From: JAFAYN01 sp963733105
GTDB taxonomy: Bacteria > Gemmatimonadota > Gemmatimonadetes > Longimicrobiales > Longimicrobiaceae
Length of the DNA: 64,000 bases
NCBI GenBank assembly: GCA_963733105.1
Contig: CAVTCB010000023.1
Location: forward strand, 558,001 to 622,000
Direction of reading: 5' to 3'
The stretch's first letter is position 1. Each line of letters opens with the position of its first letter. The position numbers were made by a program, and so were the translations under genes. Positions 1 to 9,034 of the stretch are shown one piece after another. The notes under the pieces are model-generated. The model saw only the letters and a program-made list of their open reading frames with translations, ran no database searches and was not told the origin of the DNA.

Positions 1-965
1 GTGCCCCGTCGGTGGAGATCGAGGGCGCGGTCGGAGCTTTGCGTGAGCTGGAAGGGGACTTCCGGGTCGTGCTGGTGGGGAACACGGAGGTGCTGGAGGC
101 CGAGCTGGCGCGTCACCCCGACGCCCCGCGCGACCGCATCGACCTGGTGCACGCCTCCACCCGCATCGAGATGGGGGAGTCTCCCGCGCAGGCGATCCGC
201 CGCAAGCAGGACTCGTCCATCGTGGTCGGCCTCAACCTGCTCAAGCGGGGCGAGGTCGATGCTTTTATCAGCGCCGGCTCCACCGGGGCGGCCATGGCCG
301 GCTCGGCGATCCTCCTGGGCGTCCTCCCCGGCGTGGACCGCCCGGCGATCGGGACGGTGCTCCCCACGGCGTCGGGGCACACGCTGATGATCGACGGCGG
401 GGCCAACGTGGACACCCGCCCCCACCACCTGGTCCAGTTCGCCTACCTGGGCTCCACCTACGCCCGCGACCTGATGGGCGTGGAGCATCCGCGCGTCGGC
501 CTCCTCAACATCGGCGAGGAGCCCGAGAAGGGCGACGAGCGCGCGGTGGAGACGCACCGCCTCCTGGCGGCGCTGGACGACCTGAACTTCGTCGGCAACG
601 TCGAGGGGCGGGACGTCATCCACGGCAAGTGCGACGTCCTGGTGTGCGACGGCTTCGTGGGGAACGTCCTCCTCAAGTTCTACGAGTCGGTCGCCGGCTT
701 CATGCTCGGCCTCCTCCGCAAGGAGATGACGGAGCACAACGTGGAGCTGGACCTCCGCCCCCTCTTCCGCACCCTGGACTACACCGAGTACGGCGGCGCC
801 CCCCTCCTGGGGGTGAACGGCGTCACCATCATCTGCCACGGCGGCTCGCCCCCGCGGGCCATCCGCAACGCGATCCGGGTCGCCGTGCAGGCGGTGGACC
901 GGCACATGGTCGCCCACATCGAGCGCCAGCTCGCCCGCCGGGCGGAAGCCTCCCTGAGCCAATGA
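1..965 (+). CDS. plsX: Phosphate acyltransferase PlsX (5' end missing)
   Basis: Makes acyl-phosphate from acyl-ACP, the first step of phospholipid synthesis by the PlsX/PlsY route; a peripheral membrane enzyme. The reading frame is already open at the left edge (it reads APSVEIEGA), so the usual N-terminal DAMGGD-type segment lies outside the window; the GTG at 12 is not the true start. About 317 residues are visible, against roughly 330-350 for the family. Recognisable family stretches are SAGSTGAAMA, MIDGGANVD, LLNIGEE and CDGFVGNVLLK. The stop overlaps the fabH start (ATGA), and the gene heads a standard fatty-acid synthesis cluster, which supports the call. Confidence is high; only the N-terminus is missing. 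Confidence 0.96.
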   Translation, partial: APSVEIEGAVGALRELEGDFRVVLVGNTEVLEAELARHPDAPRDRIDLVHASTRIEMGESPAQAIRRKQDSSIVVGLNLLKRGEVDAFISAGSTGAAMAGSAILLGVLPGVDRPAIGTVLPTASGHTLMIDGGANVDTRPHHLVQFAYLGSTYARDLMGVEHPRVGLLNIGEEPEKGDERAVETHRLLAALDDLNFVGNVEGRDVIHGKCDVLVCDGFVGNVLLKFYESVAGFMLGLLRKEMTEHNVELDLRPLFRTLDYTEYGGAPLLGVNGVTIICHGGSPPRAIRNAIRVAVQAVDRHMVAHIERQLARRAEASLSQ

Positions 966-1963
966 CGCAGAAGAACGGCGCCCCGCGCGCCCGGGTGGTC
1001 TCCACCGGGCGCTTCAACCCGCCCCGCGTGGTCCCCAACGCGGAGCTGGAGAAGCTGGTGGACACCTCGGACGAGTGGATCCGCACCCGCACCGGGATCC
1101 GCGAGCGCCGCCTGGCCGACCCCGATACCGGGGCCGCCGACATGGGCGCCGCCGCCGCGCGCGTGGCGCTGGAGCGCGCCGGGCTGGAGCCGTCGGACGT
1201 GGACATGCTCCTGGTCTCCACCGCCACCCCGGACCGGCTCCTCCCCTCGACCGCCTGCGACATCCAGGCGCTCCTGGGGACCCGCAACGCGGGGGCGTAC
1301 GACTTCGCCACCGCCTGCTCCGGGTTCCTGTACGGGCTCTCCATGGCCGAGGGGCACATCGCCGCCGGGCAGGCCGAGAACGTCCTGGTGATCGCCACGG
1401 AGCGGATGAGCTCCATCGTGGACTGGACGGACCGCGCCACCTGCGTCCTCTTCGGCGACGGCGCCGGGGCCGCGGTGGTGCGCCCCGCCACCGGCGACGG
1501 GCGCGGCATCCTGTCCAGCTTCATGAAGGCCGACGGGACGCTCGCCGAGCTCCTCTACCGCCCGGCGGGCGGCGCCAAGATCCCCATCGACATCTCGGTG
1601 CTGGACGAGAGGTCGCACCTGGTCAAGATGGCGGGGCCCGAGGTGTTCAAGGCCGCCGTGCGCTCCATGTGCGAGGCCGCCGAGAGCGCGCTGCAGCGCG
1701 CCGGCGTCACCGCGGACGAGATCGACCTCCTGGTCCCGCACCAGGCCAACAACCGGATCATCGAGGCCACGGCCAAGTACGCGGGGATCCCGATGGACAA
1801 GGTGTTCGTCAACGTGGACCGCTACGGGAACATGAGCAGCGCCTCCGTCCCCGTGGCGCTGGACGAGGCGCGGGAGCAGGGGCGCGCCGAGGACGGGTCG
1901 CTGGTGCTGATGGTGGCCTTCGGCGCCGGCTTCACCTGGGCCGCCAACGTGGTGCGGATGTGA
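962..1963 (+). CDS. fabH: Beta-ketoacyl-ACP synthase III FabH
   Basis: Condenses an acyl-CoA primer with malonyl-ACP to start each fatty-acid chain. The 333 residues show the whole thiolase-fold KAS III signature: active-site Cys119 in ATACSGF, the His of PHQANNRI and the Asn of NMSSASVP, with the substrate-loop motif DWTDRATCVLFGDGAG between them. The start chosen is ATG 962, which overlaps the plsX stop as ATGA; an upstream extension in this frame would only run inside plsX. fabD follows two bases after the stop, so translation is probably coupled. Soluble cytoplasmic enzyme, normal length for the family, no oddities. Confidence 0.97.
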   Translation: MTQKNGAPRARVVSTGRFNPPRVVPNAELEKLVDTSDEWIRTRTGIRERRLADPDTGAADMGAAAARVALERAGLEPSDVDMLLVSTATPDRLLPSTACDIQALLGTRNAGAYDFATACSGFLYGLSMAEGHIAAGQAENVLVIATERMSSIVDWTDRATCVLFGDGAGAAVVRPATGDGRGILSSFMKADGTLAELLYRPAGGAKIPIDISVLDERSHLVKMAGPEVFKAAVRSMCEAAESALQRAGVTADEIDLLVPHQANNRIIEATAKYAGIPMDKVFVNVDRYGNMSSASVPVALDEAREQGRAEDGSLVLMVAFGAGFTWAANVVRM

Positions 1964-1965
1964 GC

Positions 1966-2913
1966 ATGGAGGAGACCAGGATCGGCCTGCTCTTCCCCGG
2001 GCAGGGGTCGCAGGCGGTGGGGATGGGGCGGGAGCTGGCGGAGCGCTTCCCCGAGGCGCGCGCGACCTTCGAGGAGGCGGACGAGGCGCTGGGCTTCGCG
2101 CTCTCCCGGCTCTGCTGGGAAGGTCCCGACGAGGAGCTGACGCTGACCCGCAACGCGCAGCCGGCGCTGCTGGCGCACAGCGCCGCGGTGTGGCGCGTGC
2201 TGGCGGCGAACGGGGTGGAGGCGGTGTGCGCGGCCGGGCACTCGCTCGGCGAGTTCAGCGCCTACTTCGCCGCCGGGAGCCTGGACTTCGCGGACGCGCT
2301 GCGCACGGTGCGCCGCCGCGGGGAGCTGATGTTCGAGGCCGGGCAGGCGCGCCCCGGGACCATGGCCGCCGTGCTGGGGCTGGACGACGCGGTGGTGGAG
2401 GGGGTGTGCACGGAGGCGAGCGGGGAGGAGGGCGTGGTGGTCCCCGCCAACTTCAACTCCCCCGGCCAGGTGGTGGTCTCGGGCGACGTGGCCGCCGTGG
2501 AGCGCGCGGGCGCGCTCCTGGTCTCCGCCGGGGCCAAGAAGGTGACGGGGCTCAACGTCTCCGGCGCCTTCCACTCCCCGCTGATGGCCCCGGCCGAGGA
2601 CGGCCTCCAGGCGCAGCTCGACGGGATCGCCTTCCGCGACCCCGCGTTCGCCGTGGTCTCCAACGTCACGGCCTCCCCGGTCGGCGAGGCCGCCGAGGCG
2701 CGCCTCCTCCTGGTCCGGCAGCTCACCTCCGCGGTGCGCTGGACCGACTCCGTGCGCACCATGCTCCAGCTGGGGACGACCCGCTTCCTGGAGGTGGGGC
2801 CGGGGAAGGTGCTCACCGGGATGCTCAAGCGGATCGACCCGGCCGCCGCGGGGCGGGGAACCGCGCTGGGGACGGCCGAGGCGATCGAAGCGTACCTTCA
2901 GTCGGGGGAATGA
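1966..2913 (+). CDS. fabD: Malonyl-CoA:ACP transacylase FabD
   Basis: Loads malonyl groups onto ACP for chain elongation. The 315-residue product opens with FPGQGSQAVGMG, the family signature, and carries the nucleophile elbow GHSLGEF at about residue 91. The His active-site motif SGAFHSPLM and the QLTSAVRWTDSV region follow in the expected order, and the C-terminus has the usual EVGPGKVLTGM. The start is ATG 1966, two bases after the fabH stop. The stop overlaps the fabG start (ATGA). It is complete, of normal length, and in the classical order fabH-fabD-fabG. Confidence 0.97.
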   Translation: MEETRIGLLFPGQGSQAVGMGRELAERFPEARATFEEADEALGFALSRLCWEGPDEELTLTRNAQPALLAHSAAVWRVLAANGVEAVCAAGHSLGEFSAYFAAGSLDFADALRTVRRRGELMFEAGQARPGTMAAVLGLDDAVVEGVCTEASGEEGVVVPANFNSPGQVVVSGDVAAVERAGALLVSAGAKKVTGLNVSGAFHSPLMAPAEDGLQAQLDGIAFRDPAFAVVSNVTASPVGEAAEARLLLVRQLTSAVRWTDSVRTMLQLGTTRFLEVGPGKVLTGMLKRIDPAAAGRGTALGTAEAIEAYLQSGE

Positions 2914-3650
2914 CCGTGGAGCTACAGGGACAGGTGGCGCTGGTCACCGGCGGCTCGCGTGGAATCGGACTTGCGGTCGCCACGGAGCTCGCCTCCGCGG
3001 GGGCGAGGGTGGCCGTGGTGGCGCGCGACGAGGCGCGGGCGCAGGCCGCCGCGCAGGGCCTCCCGGGGGAGGGGCACCGCGGGTACGGGTGCGACGTGGC
3101 CGACTCCGGGGCGGTGAACGCGCTGGTCAAGCGCGTGGAGGAGGAGCTGGGGAGCCTGGACGTGCTGGTGAACAACGCGGGCGTCACCCGCGACAACGTC
3201 CTGATGCGCATCAAGGACGAGGACTGGGACGCCGTGCTGGACACCAACCTGCGCGGGGCCTTCAACACCATCCGCGCGGCGTCGCGCGGGATGATGAAGC
3301 GCCGCGCCGGCCGGGTGATCAACGTGAGCAGCGTGGTGGGGATCACCGGGAACAAGGGGCAGGCCAACTACGCCGCCTCCAAGGCCGGGCTGATCGGGCT
3401 GACCAAGTCGGTGGCCAAGGAGCTCGCCTCGCGCGGGGTCCTTGTCAACGCGGTCGCGCCGGGATATATCGAGACCGACATGACCTCGGATCTCCCCGAG
3501 GCGGCCCGCGAGGCGCTGTCGTCGCAGATCGCGCTGGGCCGGCTGGGGAAGCCGGAGGACATCGCCCCGGTGGTCCGCTTCCTGGCGGGGCCGGGCGCGG
3601 CGTACATGACCGGCCAGGTGCTGGTGGTGGACGGCGGGATGGTGATGTAG
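2910..3650 (+). CDS. fabG: 3-oxoacyl-ACP reductase FabG
   Basis: NADPH-dependent reduction of 3-ketoacyl-ACP in the elongation cycle. Classical SDR of 246 residues: nucleotide motif TGGSRGIG near the N-terminus, NNAG in the middle, catalytic Ser in the SSVVG strand, and Tyr154/Lys158 in YAASK. The C-terminal FLAGPGAAYMTGQVLVVDGG is diagnostic for FabG. The start overlaps the fabD stop by ATGA. Location between fabD and acpP distinguishes it from the two accessory SDR genes further right, which stand alone beside regulators. Confidence 0.97.
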   Translation: MTVELQGQVALVTGGSRGIGLAVATELASAGARVAVVARDEARAQAAAQGLPGEGHRGYGCDVADSGAVNALVKRVEEELGSLDVLVNNAGVTRDNVLMRIKDEDWDAVLDTNLRGAFNTIRAASRGMMKRRAGRVINVSSVVGITGNKGQANYAASKAGLIGLTKSVAKELASRGVLVNAVAPGYIETDMTSDLPEAAREALSSQIALGRLGKPEDIAPVVRFLAGPGAAYMTGQVLVVDGGMVM

Positions 3651-3731
3651 GGAGGAGGGAAGGGACGGGGGGGAGGGCGCGCCCCGCCGAGAGTTCTGCA
3701 ACGTCACTGCAACTACCGAGGAGATACCGCG

Positions 3732-3968
3732 ATGGCCGACATCGAGCAGAAGGTCCGGGACATCATCATCAACGAGCTGGGCGTGGACGCCGACAAGGTG
3801 ACCCCCGAGGCTTCCTTCGTGGAGGACCTGGGCGCCGACTCGCTGGACACCGTGGAGCTGGTGATGGCCTTCGAGGAGGAGTTCGGGATGGAGATCCCGG
3901 ACGAGGCCGCCGAGAAGCTCCAGACCGTCGGCGACGCCATCAAGTACATCACGGAGAACCAGGGCTGA
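3732..3968 (+). CDS. acpP: Acyl carrier protein
   Basis: Small acidic carrier protein that holds growing acyl chains on phosphopantetheine. It has 78 residues, with the attachment Ser37 in the invariant DSLDTVELVM. A good ribosome site (GAGGAG) lies ahead of ATG 3732. The 81-base gap from fabG is rich in G runs and may hold a separate transcript start, as ACP is usually made in excess; I see no clear promoter there. Downstream of the stop lies a hairpin that could limit read-through into fabF. Confidence 0.98.
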   Translation: MADIEQKVRDIIINELGVDADKVTPEASFVEDLGADSLDTVELVMAFEEEFGMEIPDEAAEKLQTVGDAIKYITENQG

Positions 3969-3980
3969 GCGGCCCCGCCG

Positions 3981-4017
3981 GCGCAGGCCCGGACGCCCCA
4001 GGGGTCCGGGTCTGCGC
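3981..4017 (+). terminator. Hairpin after acpP (attenuator or terminator)
   Basis: A 14-bp stem, GCGCAGGCCCGGAC paired with GTCCGGGTCTGCGC with one G-U pair, and a 9-base loop; it is followed by CGTTTCCGTT. The T run is weak, so it may be an attenuator or an RNA-stability element that sets acpP above fabF, and not a full stop. Confidence 0.55.
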
Positions 4018-4062
4018 CGTTTCCGTTGACAGAAGATCTTACCCGAATCCCCGGAGCGGCCG

Positions 4063-5311
4063 ATGAATCGCCGTGTCGTCATCACCGGGACCGGGCTGGT
4101 TACGCCCGTCGGGCTGGACGTCCGTAGCTCCTGGACGGCCCTCCTCGACGGGCGTAGTGGCGCAGGTCCCATCACACACTTCGACGCCGCCGAGTACCCC
4201 GTGCGCTTCGCGTGCGAGGTCAAGGGCTTCGACCCCGCGGAGTACGTCGACCGCAAGGAAGTGAAGCGGACGGACCGCTTCTCGCAGTTCGCCATCGCCG
4301 CCTCGGTGCAGGCCATGCGCGAGGCCGGGCTGGACGAGTCCCGCGAGGGCGTGGACCCGGAGCGCTTCGGCGTGATCATGGCCAGCGGGATCGGCGGGAT
4401 GTCCACCTTCGAGGAGCAGCACAGGCGGCTCCTGGAGAAGGGGCCCGACCGGGTGTCGCCCTTCTTCGTCCCCATGTTCATCACGGACATCGCGGCGGGG
4501 CTGGTCTCCATCCGCTACGGCGCCAAGGGGCCCAACTACGCGACGGTGTCCGCCTGCGCCTCGGGGGCGCACGCCCTGGGGAACGCCATGCGCCTGATCC
4601 GCTCGGGCGAGGCGGACGTGATGATCGCCGGCGGCACGGAGGCGTCGGTGTCGCCCATGGCGGTGGCGGGCTTCGCCTCCATGAAGGCGCTCTCGGAGCG
4701 GAACGACTCCCCGGAGACGGCCTCGCGCCCCTTCGACGCGGAGCGCGACGGCTTCGTGATCGGCGAGGGCGCGGGCGTGGTGGTGCTGGAGGAGCTGGAG
4801 CACGCCCGCCGCCGCGGCGCCACCATCGTCGCGGAGCTGGCCGGCTACGGGCAGACGGCGGACGCGTACCACATCACCGCCCCCGCGGAGGGCGGCGAGG
4901 GCGCGGTGCGGGCGATGCGGATCGCGCTGGCGGACGCGGGCGCGGCCCCGGAGGAGGTGGGCTACGTCAACGCCCACGGCACCTCCACCCCGGCCAACGA
5001 CCGCAACGAGACGCATGGCGATCCGCACCGTGCTCGGCGGGCACGCGGACCGGATCGTGGTGGGCTCCACCAAGTCGATGACGGGGCACACGCTGGGCGC
5101 GGCGGGCGGGCTGGAGGGCGTGATCTCGGCGCTGGTGTGCCGCGAGGGCGTGATCCCGCCCACCATCAACTACTCCACTCCGGACCCCGACTGCGACCTG
5201 AACTACGGGACCGGCGGCAGGACGGAGCGGGAGGTGGGGCTGGCGCTCAGCAACTCCTTCGGCTTCGGCGGCCACAACGTCTGCCTGGCGTTCCGCCGGT
5301 TCGACGGGTAG
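4063..5311 (+). CDS. fabF: Beta-ketoacyl-ACP synthase II FabF (frameshifted as read)
   Basis: Elongating condensing enzyme of type II fatty-acid synthesis. The first frame (from ATG 4063) gives the KAS core with Cys165 in SACASGAH, the GGTEA turn and the first active-site His in NAHGTSTP. The remainder, MAIRTVLGGHAD and then KSMTGHTLGAAGG with the second His, is in the next frame and ends at 5311. Removing the C at 5014 (GAGACG|C|ATGGCG) restores ETMAIR, the usual sequence, and a normal length of about 415 residues. As printed, the frame would make a 430-residue protein with a nonsense tail. FabF is normally indispensable, so a sequence error is more likely than a dead gene. Confidence 0.93.
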
Positions 5312-5335
5312 CGAGGCCGCCGCGGCGGCGGATTC

Positions 5336-5372
5336 GTACGGGGGCGCTCCGGTAGCCGGAGCGCCCCCGTAC
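5336..5372 (+). terminator. Terminator hairpin after the fab operon
   Basis: Perfect 17-bp stem (GTACGGGGGCGCTCCGG and its complement) around the loop TAG. It starts 24 bases after the fabF stop. The symmetry would allow it to act on either strand, but the next gene points the same way, so it mainly ends the fab transcript. Confidence 0.85.
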
Positions 5373-5434
5373 TGTATCCGAATCCATCGAGCTCCCGCAG
5401 CTCAGGTGGCGCGCTGAGCCGGCGCGTTTTTTTC

Positions 5435-5463
5435 TTGACGCCGTTCCCGGTCCGACCTATCCT
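5435..5463 (+). promoter_or_regulatory. Sigma-70-type promoter for the 5542 gene
   Basis: TTGACG at 5435-5440 and TATCCT at 5458-5463 with a 17-bp spacer, in an AT-richer dip just downstream of the fab terminator and about 70 bases ahead of ATG 5542. Predicted from box match and spacing only. Confidence 0.7.
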
Positions 5464-5541
5464 GCGACCCGGCTGCCGGTCTCCCCGGCCGCGCGGCCTC
5501 CCCTCCGTACCTCCCCCTCTTCCATTCTTCCGGGAACCGCC

Positions 5542-6642
5542 ATGCCTCAGACCTCCGCTCCCGCGCCCTCGACGTCGCTCAGGGCGCAGCTCGTAGGCGA
5601 ATCGTGCTCCATGGTGCGCCACCTCTCCACCAACGGCGCCCGCGTGCCGGCGCTGGTGGTGCAGGCCGTCGACCGGTTCCAGACGGCGCTGCATGACGGC
5701 CGGCCGATCGACATGGCCGCGCTGGCCGGCACGCATGAGCGGCTGTCGCGCATGGTGGCGCCGGCCAAGCCCGGCACGCTCCTCCTGCTGGACGAGGCGT
5801 CCCGGAAGGAGGGCAGCGGCATCCTGGGGCCGGTGCGGCTGGTGCGTGACCTGGTGCGCGTGGCCGTGGCGTGCGTGGCCGTGTTCATCGTGCTGAGCGT
5901 GGTGCAGGTGGTGCACGGCAAGGTCGGGCTGTTCGACGACCGCTACCTGTCCGCGCACATCGTCCTGGAGCGGGTGTTCTGGCTGTCGGCGGCCGGGATC
6001 GGGGCCTCGTTCGCCATGCTGTTCCAGCTCAACGACGCCATCGTGGCCCGCACCTACGACCCCGACGAGGCGGCGTCGTACTGGGTGAAGTTCTTCCTGG
6101 GCGTGGTGGCGGGGTTCATCCTGGTGGCGCTGGTGCCCCTCGGCCCCGCGAACGCCGCGCCCGACCCCAGCAGCAACGGCGCCGAGGCGCTCGCCGCGCC
6201 CACCATCGCGCTGCTGGGCGGGTTCTCGGCCATGGCCGTGTACCGCATCCTGACGCGGATGGTGGAGGCGCTGGAGTCGGTGTTCAGCGGCGGGGCGAAG
6301 GAGCAGGTGAACGCCGCGGAGAAGAGCGCCGCCGCCCGCGCCGCCGAGGAGCTGTCGCAGGCGCGGATGACGGTGGCGGGGAGGCTGGTGGACGTGCAGG
6401 CGCAGATCGCGGCCGGTGCTCCTCCGGAGCGGGTGGCGGCGCACCTCAGGCACCTCACCGCGCTGGTGATGCCCACCAGCGACCCCTTCACCGACTCCCC
6501 CGACGCGGCCGGGGGGGAGGAGGAGGCGCCCGCGGAGGACGTGGCCCCGGACCGGGTGCCCGCGCTCGCGCTCTTCGCGCCGCCGGAGGACGCGGCCCCG
6601 CCGGAGGACGCGCAGGCCCCGGGAGACGCCCCGGCGCGCTGA
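5542..6642 (+). CDS. Four-helix membrane protein of unknown function
   Basis: I do not recognise the family. The 366 residues begin with an unstructured, Pro/Ser-rich stretch and a helical cytoplasmic-looking part. Four likely membrane segments follow, around residues 107-126 (VRVAVACVAVFIVLSVVQVV), 146-166, 186-205 (FFLGVVAGFILVALVPL) and 219-235. After the last segment comes a charged, Ala-rich helix (about 245-300) and an acidic, Pro-rich low-complexity tail. It stands alone, with its own promoter upstream and a repeat-filled gap downstream. The Asn/Asp-containing loop QLNDAIVARTYDPDEAASYWVKF between helices 2 and 3 is the most distinctive part. Real coding is supported by GC3 bias and length; function is unknown. 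Confidence 0.75.
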   Translation: MPQTSAPAPSTSLRAQLVGESCSMVRHLSTNGARVPALVVQAVDRFQTALHDGRPIDMAALAGTHERLSRMVAPAKPGTLLLLDEASRKEGSGILGPVRLVRDLVRVAVACVAVFIVLSVVQVVHGKVGLFDDRYLSAHIVLERVFWLSAAGIGASFAMLFQLNDAIVARTYDPDEAASYWVKFFLGVVAGFILVALVPLGPANAAPDPSSNGAEALAAPTIALLGGFSAMAVYRILTRMVEALESVFSGGAKEQVNAAEKSAAARAAEELSQARMTVAGRLVDVQAQIAAGAPPERVAAHLRHLTALVMPTSDPFTDSPDAAGGEEEAPAEDVAPDRVPALALFAPPEDAAPPEDAQAPGDAPAR

Positions 6643-6663
6643 GCCGCCGCTCTCCCGCGAGCA

Positions 6664-6787
6664 CCCCTCACCCCCCGGCCCCCTCTCCCACAAGGGGAGA
6701 GGGGGTGACGCGAGCGGCGGCTTCCCGGCGCCCGTCGTACCCCCCTCCCCCGGCCCCTCCCCCGCAAGGGGGGAGGGGTGCACGACA
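6664..6787. repeat. Two GC-rich REP-like hairpins
   Basis: Tandem imperfect copies of a short dispersed element. The first pairs CCCCCTCTCCC (6679-6689) with GGGAGAGGGGG (6695-6705). The second pairs CCCCTCCCCC (6754-6763) with the G-rich arm at 6768-6778 and ends GTGCACGACA. Similar copies occur near 19000, 21260 and 32160, always between genes. Confidence 0.75.
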
Positions 6788-6810
6788 ACTACGAACTACA
6801 GGTACAGCCA

Positions 6811-6947
6811 GCAGTTGCGTGAGGGATGCGAGCCCGAAGGGGCGAGACCCGCGCGGTAGTTTGCGCGGGGCTCGACTCCGTTGGGCAGCGTCGTTTGCTG
6901 CCCTACGGAGCCGCAGCCCGACCCCGCGCCAGCGGGGGCACGCCCGA
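6811..6947 (+). repeat. Structured ~140-bp dispersed repeat, copy A
   Basis: Begins GCAGTTGCGTGAGGGATGCG and ends GGGGGCACGCCCG. The clearest stem is CTCCGT-T-GGGCAGC, loop GTCGTTT, GCTGCCC-T-ACGGAG, flanked by GGGCT/AGCCC. Near-identical copies lie at 21511 (same strand) and 32002 (opposite strand). The 6643-7003 gap holds this element and the REP hairpins and no gene that I can support. Confidence 0.8.
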
Positions 6948-7003
6948 TTCCTCCCCTTCGTCCCTCCGTCAGACCCGGTGCACCCCCGGCTCTCCCGTCT
7001 CCG

Positions 7004-7925
7004 TCAGGGGACCGGGGCTCCACCCGCCGCGGCGCCGCGCGCGCGCTCGGCGTCGCGGCGCGGTGGCTGACCGAAGAGCCGGGCGTATTCGCGGCTGAAC
7101 TGCGACGCGCTCGCGTACCCCACCTCGTACGCCACCGCGTCCGCGCTCGGCGCTCCCGACAGCAGGAGGCGACGAGCCTCCTGCAGCCGCAGCCGCTTCT
7201 GGTACTGGATCGGGCTCATCGCCGTGGCCGCCTTGAAGTGGCTGGTGCAGCGCCGATGGGCTCATGTGGACCCGCTTGGCGAGCGCCTCGACCTGCAGCG
7301 GCTCCGCGAAGTGCTCCTTGATCCAGGCGATCGCCCCCGAGACCCGGCGCAGGCGGCCGTCTCCGATCGCCATCTGGGCCAGCCGCCCGAACTGCTCGCC
7401 CTGCAGCAGCCGGTAGTGGAGCTCCCGCAGGACGAGCGGCGCCAGCACCGGGAGGTCTTCCGGCGCGTCCAGGAGCCGCACCAGCCGGAGGAACGCGTCG
7501 AGGAGCGGCGCCCGCAGGGGGCTCACGTAGAGCGCCCGCCCGTCGTGATCGTCGCGGGGCGCCTGCCGGCCCGTCTCCACGATCAGCGCCGCGAGCTCGC
7601 GCGGGTCCACGGTGAGCGTCATGCAGAGGTACGGCTCCTCCGGGCTCGCCTCGAGGACGTTCCCGACGACAGGCAGCTCCACCGAGACGGCGAGGTACTG
7701 CGAGCGGTCGTAGACGTACGTCTCGTCGCCGACCGTCACCTGCTTCCGGCCCTGGACCACCACGTACACCGCCGGCTCCTGGAGGACGGGCGCCGGCTCG
7801 GTCGGGTGCGAGAACCGGTAGAGCTTCAGCTCCGGGATCGCCGTCTCGTGCCGCCCGTCCGAGCCCGTCCGGCGCTCCAGGAGCCCCACGAGCTCACTCC
7901 GCGAGCGCGGCCGGATCGGTTCCAC
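7004..7925 (-). CDS. AraC-family transcriptional regulator (frameshifted as read)
   Basis: Likely controls the divergent SDR gene at 8130. The N-terminal part matches the AraC_N sensor type (YRFSHPTEPAPVLQEPAVYVVVQGRKQVTVGD and PYLCMTLTVDPREL are split across about residues 35-130). The C-terminal two-helix-turn-helix DNA-binding domain starts at VEALAKRVHMSPSALHQ, breaks, and resumes in another frame as MSPIQYQKRLRLQEARRLL ... YASASQFSREYARLFG. One extra base near 7240-7243 explains the break (HQ-HFKA expected). The start is GTG 7925; no better upstream start was seen. Length once repaired is about 306 residues, typical for this subfamily. Confidence 0.85.
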
Positions 7926-7976
7926 CGGCGTTGAACGTCGTCACTGCCACCTCCCTCGTCGGAGACGCGCCGTTTG

Positions 7977-7990
7977 ATCGTCCGGACGAT
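7977..7990. promoter_or_regulatory. Perfect 14-bp palindrome, candidate operator
   Basis: ATCGTCCGGACGAT is its own reverse complement. It sits between the divergent AraC regulator and the SDR gene, 52 bases from the regulator start, where an operator for either gene would be expected. Only the symmetry and position are observed. Confidence 0.45.
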
Positions 7991-8129
7991 ACGTCTTTTC
8001 CGTGCGCGCTTCCAGAGGCGTGGAGGAATGGGCAAGCATCGGCCACGATCGGGCAGCTTCCCGGAAGGGAGGGTCCGTTACCTTTCTCACGCGGACAGAA
8101 AACCGACCACACGGAGAAAGGAAGCAGAA

Positions 8130-8970
8130 ATGAGCAAGGTATGGTTCATCACGGGCGCCGGCCGCGGCATGGGCGCCGACTTCGCGCGGGCCGCCCTGGC
8201 CGCCGGGCACTCGGTCGTGGCGACCGGCCGGAACCCCGACGCCGTGGCCCGGGTCCGTCGGCGCGTCGGACGACCTGCTGGCGGTCGAGCTGGACGTCAC
8301 GAAGCGCGGCGACGCCGAGGCAGCCGTGAAGGCCGCCGTCGAGCGGTTCGGCCGCATCGACGTGCTGGTCAACAACGCCGCCAGCTTCCACGCCGGGTAC
8401 TTCGAGGAGCTGACGCCCGAGCAGTTCGAGCAGCAGCTGGCGACGACGCTCATCGGGCCGATGAACGTCACCCGCGCCGTCCTGCCGGTCATGCGCGGGC
8501 AGCGCTCGGGGCACGTCGTCACGATCTCGTCGAGCGCGGGCCTCGTCGGCTTCGAGTTCGGCTCCGCCTACGCCGCGTCCAAGTTCGGCGTGGAGGGGTG
8601 GATGGAGTCGCTGCAGGCCGAGGTCGCGCCGTTCGGCATCCACACCACCCTCGTCAACCCGGGGTTCTTCCGCACGGAGCTCCTCACCGAGCAGTCGACG
8701 AGCTACGCCGAGCCGTCCGTGGCGGACTACGACGAGCGCCGGGAGCCGCTGCTCGCGTACTGGAAGTCCCAGAACGGCCGGCAGTCCGGCGACCCGGCGA
8801 AGCTCGCGCAGGCGCTCCTCACCATCGCGAGCGAAGCGCAGCCGCCGCGCCGCTTCATCGCCGGTGCAGACGCCGTCGCCACCGCCGAGCAGGTGATCGC
8901 CGACCTCCAGGCCCAGATCGACGCGTACCGCGAACTCTCGTCGTCGCTCGCGCTCGACGAAGCAGAGTAG
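8130..8970 (+). CDS. Short-chain dehydrogenase/reductase (frameshifted as read)
   Basis: NAD(P)-dependent oxidoreductase of unknown substrate. The TGAGRGMG cofactor motif is at the N-terminus (MSKVWFITGAGRGMGADF), NNAA in the middle, the catalytic Ser in ISSSAG, and Tyr/Lys in YAASK. The start is ATG 8130 behind a strong GAAAGGAAG ribosome site. The frame breaks after residue 42: deleting one C near 8256 joins DAVARV to VGASDDLLAVELDVTKR, giving about 279 residues. It lies opposite an AraC-type regulator, a common arrangement for SDR genes involved in stress or aldehyde handling. Substrate cannot be told. Confidence 0.85.
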
Positions 8971-9034
8971 GAGAAAACGCCAGGAGCGCGGGGCACGACG
9001 TGTCGCGGAAGAGCCTCAGCCGGCGGTGCGGGGG

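Noticed and set aside
1..387. 128-codon frame starting at the first base
   Set aside because: Out of frame with PlsX, which covers the same bases with clear motifs.
4026..4031. TTGACA before fabF as a promoter
   Set aside because: No -10-like box at 16-18 bp; the sequence there is GC-rich.
6871..7321. Open frames inside the repeat and AraC region (for example 6881-7321)
   Set aside because: Antisense to the AraC gene and to repeat DNA; no recognisable motif.
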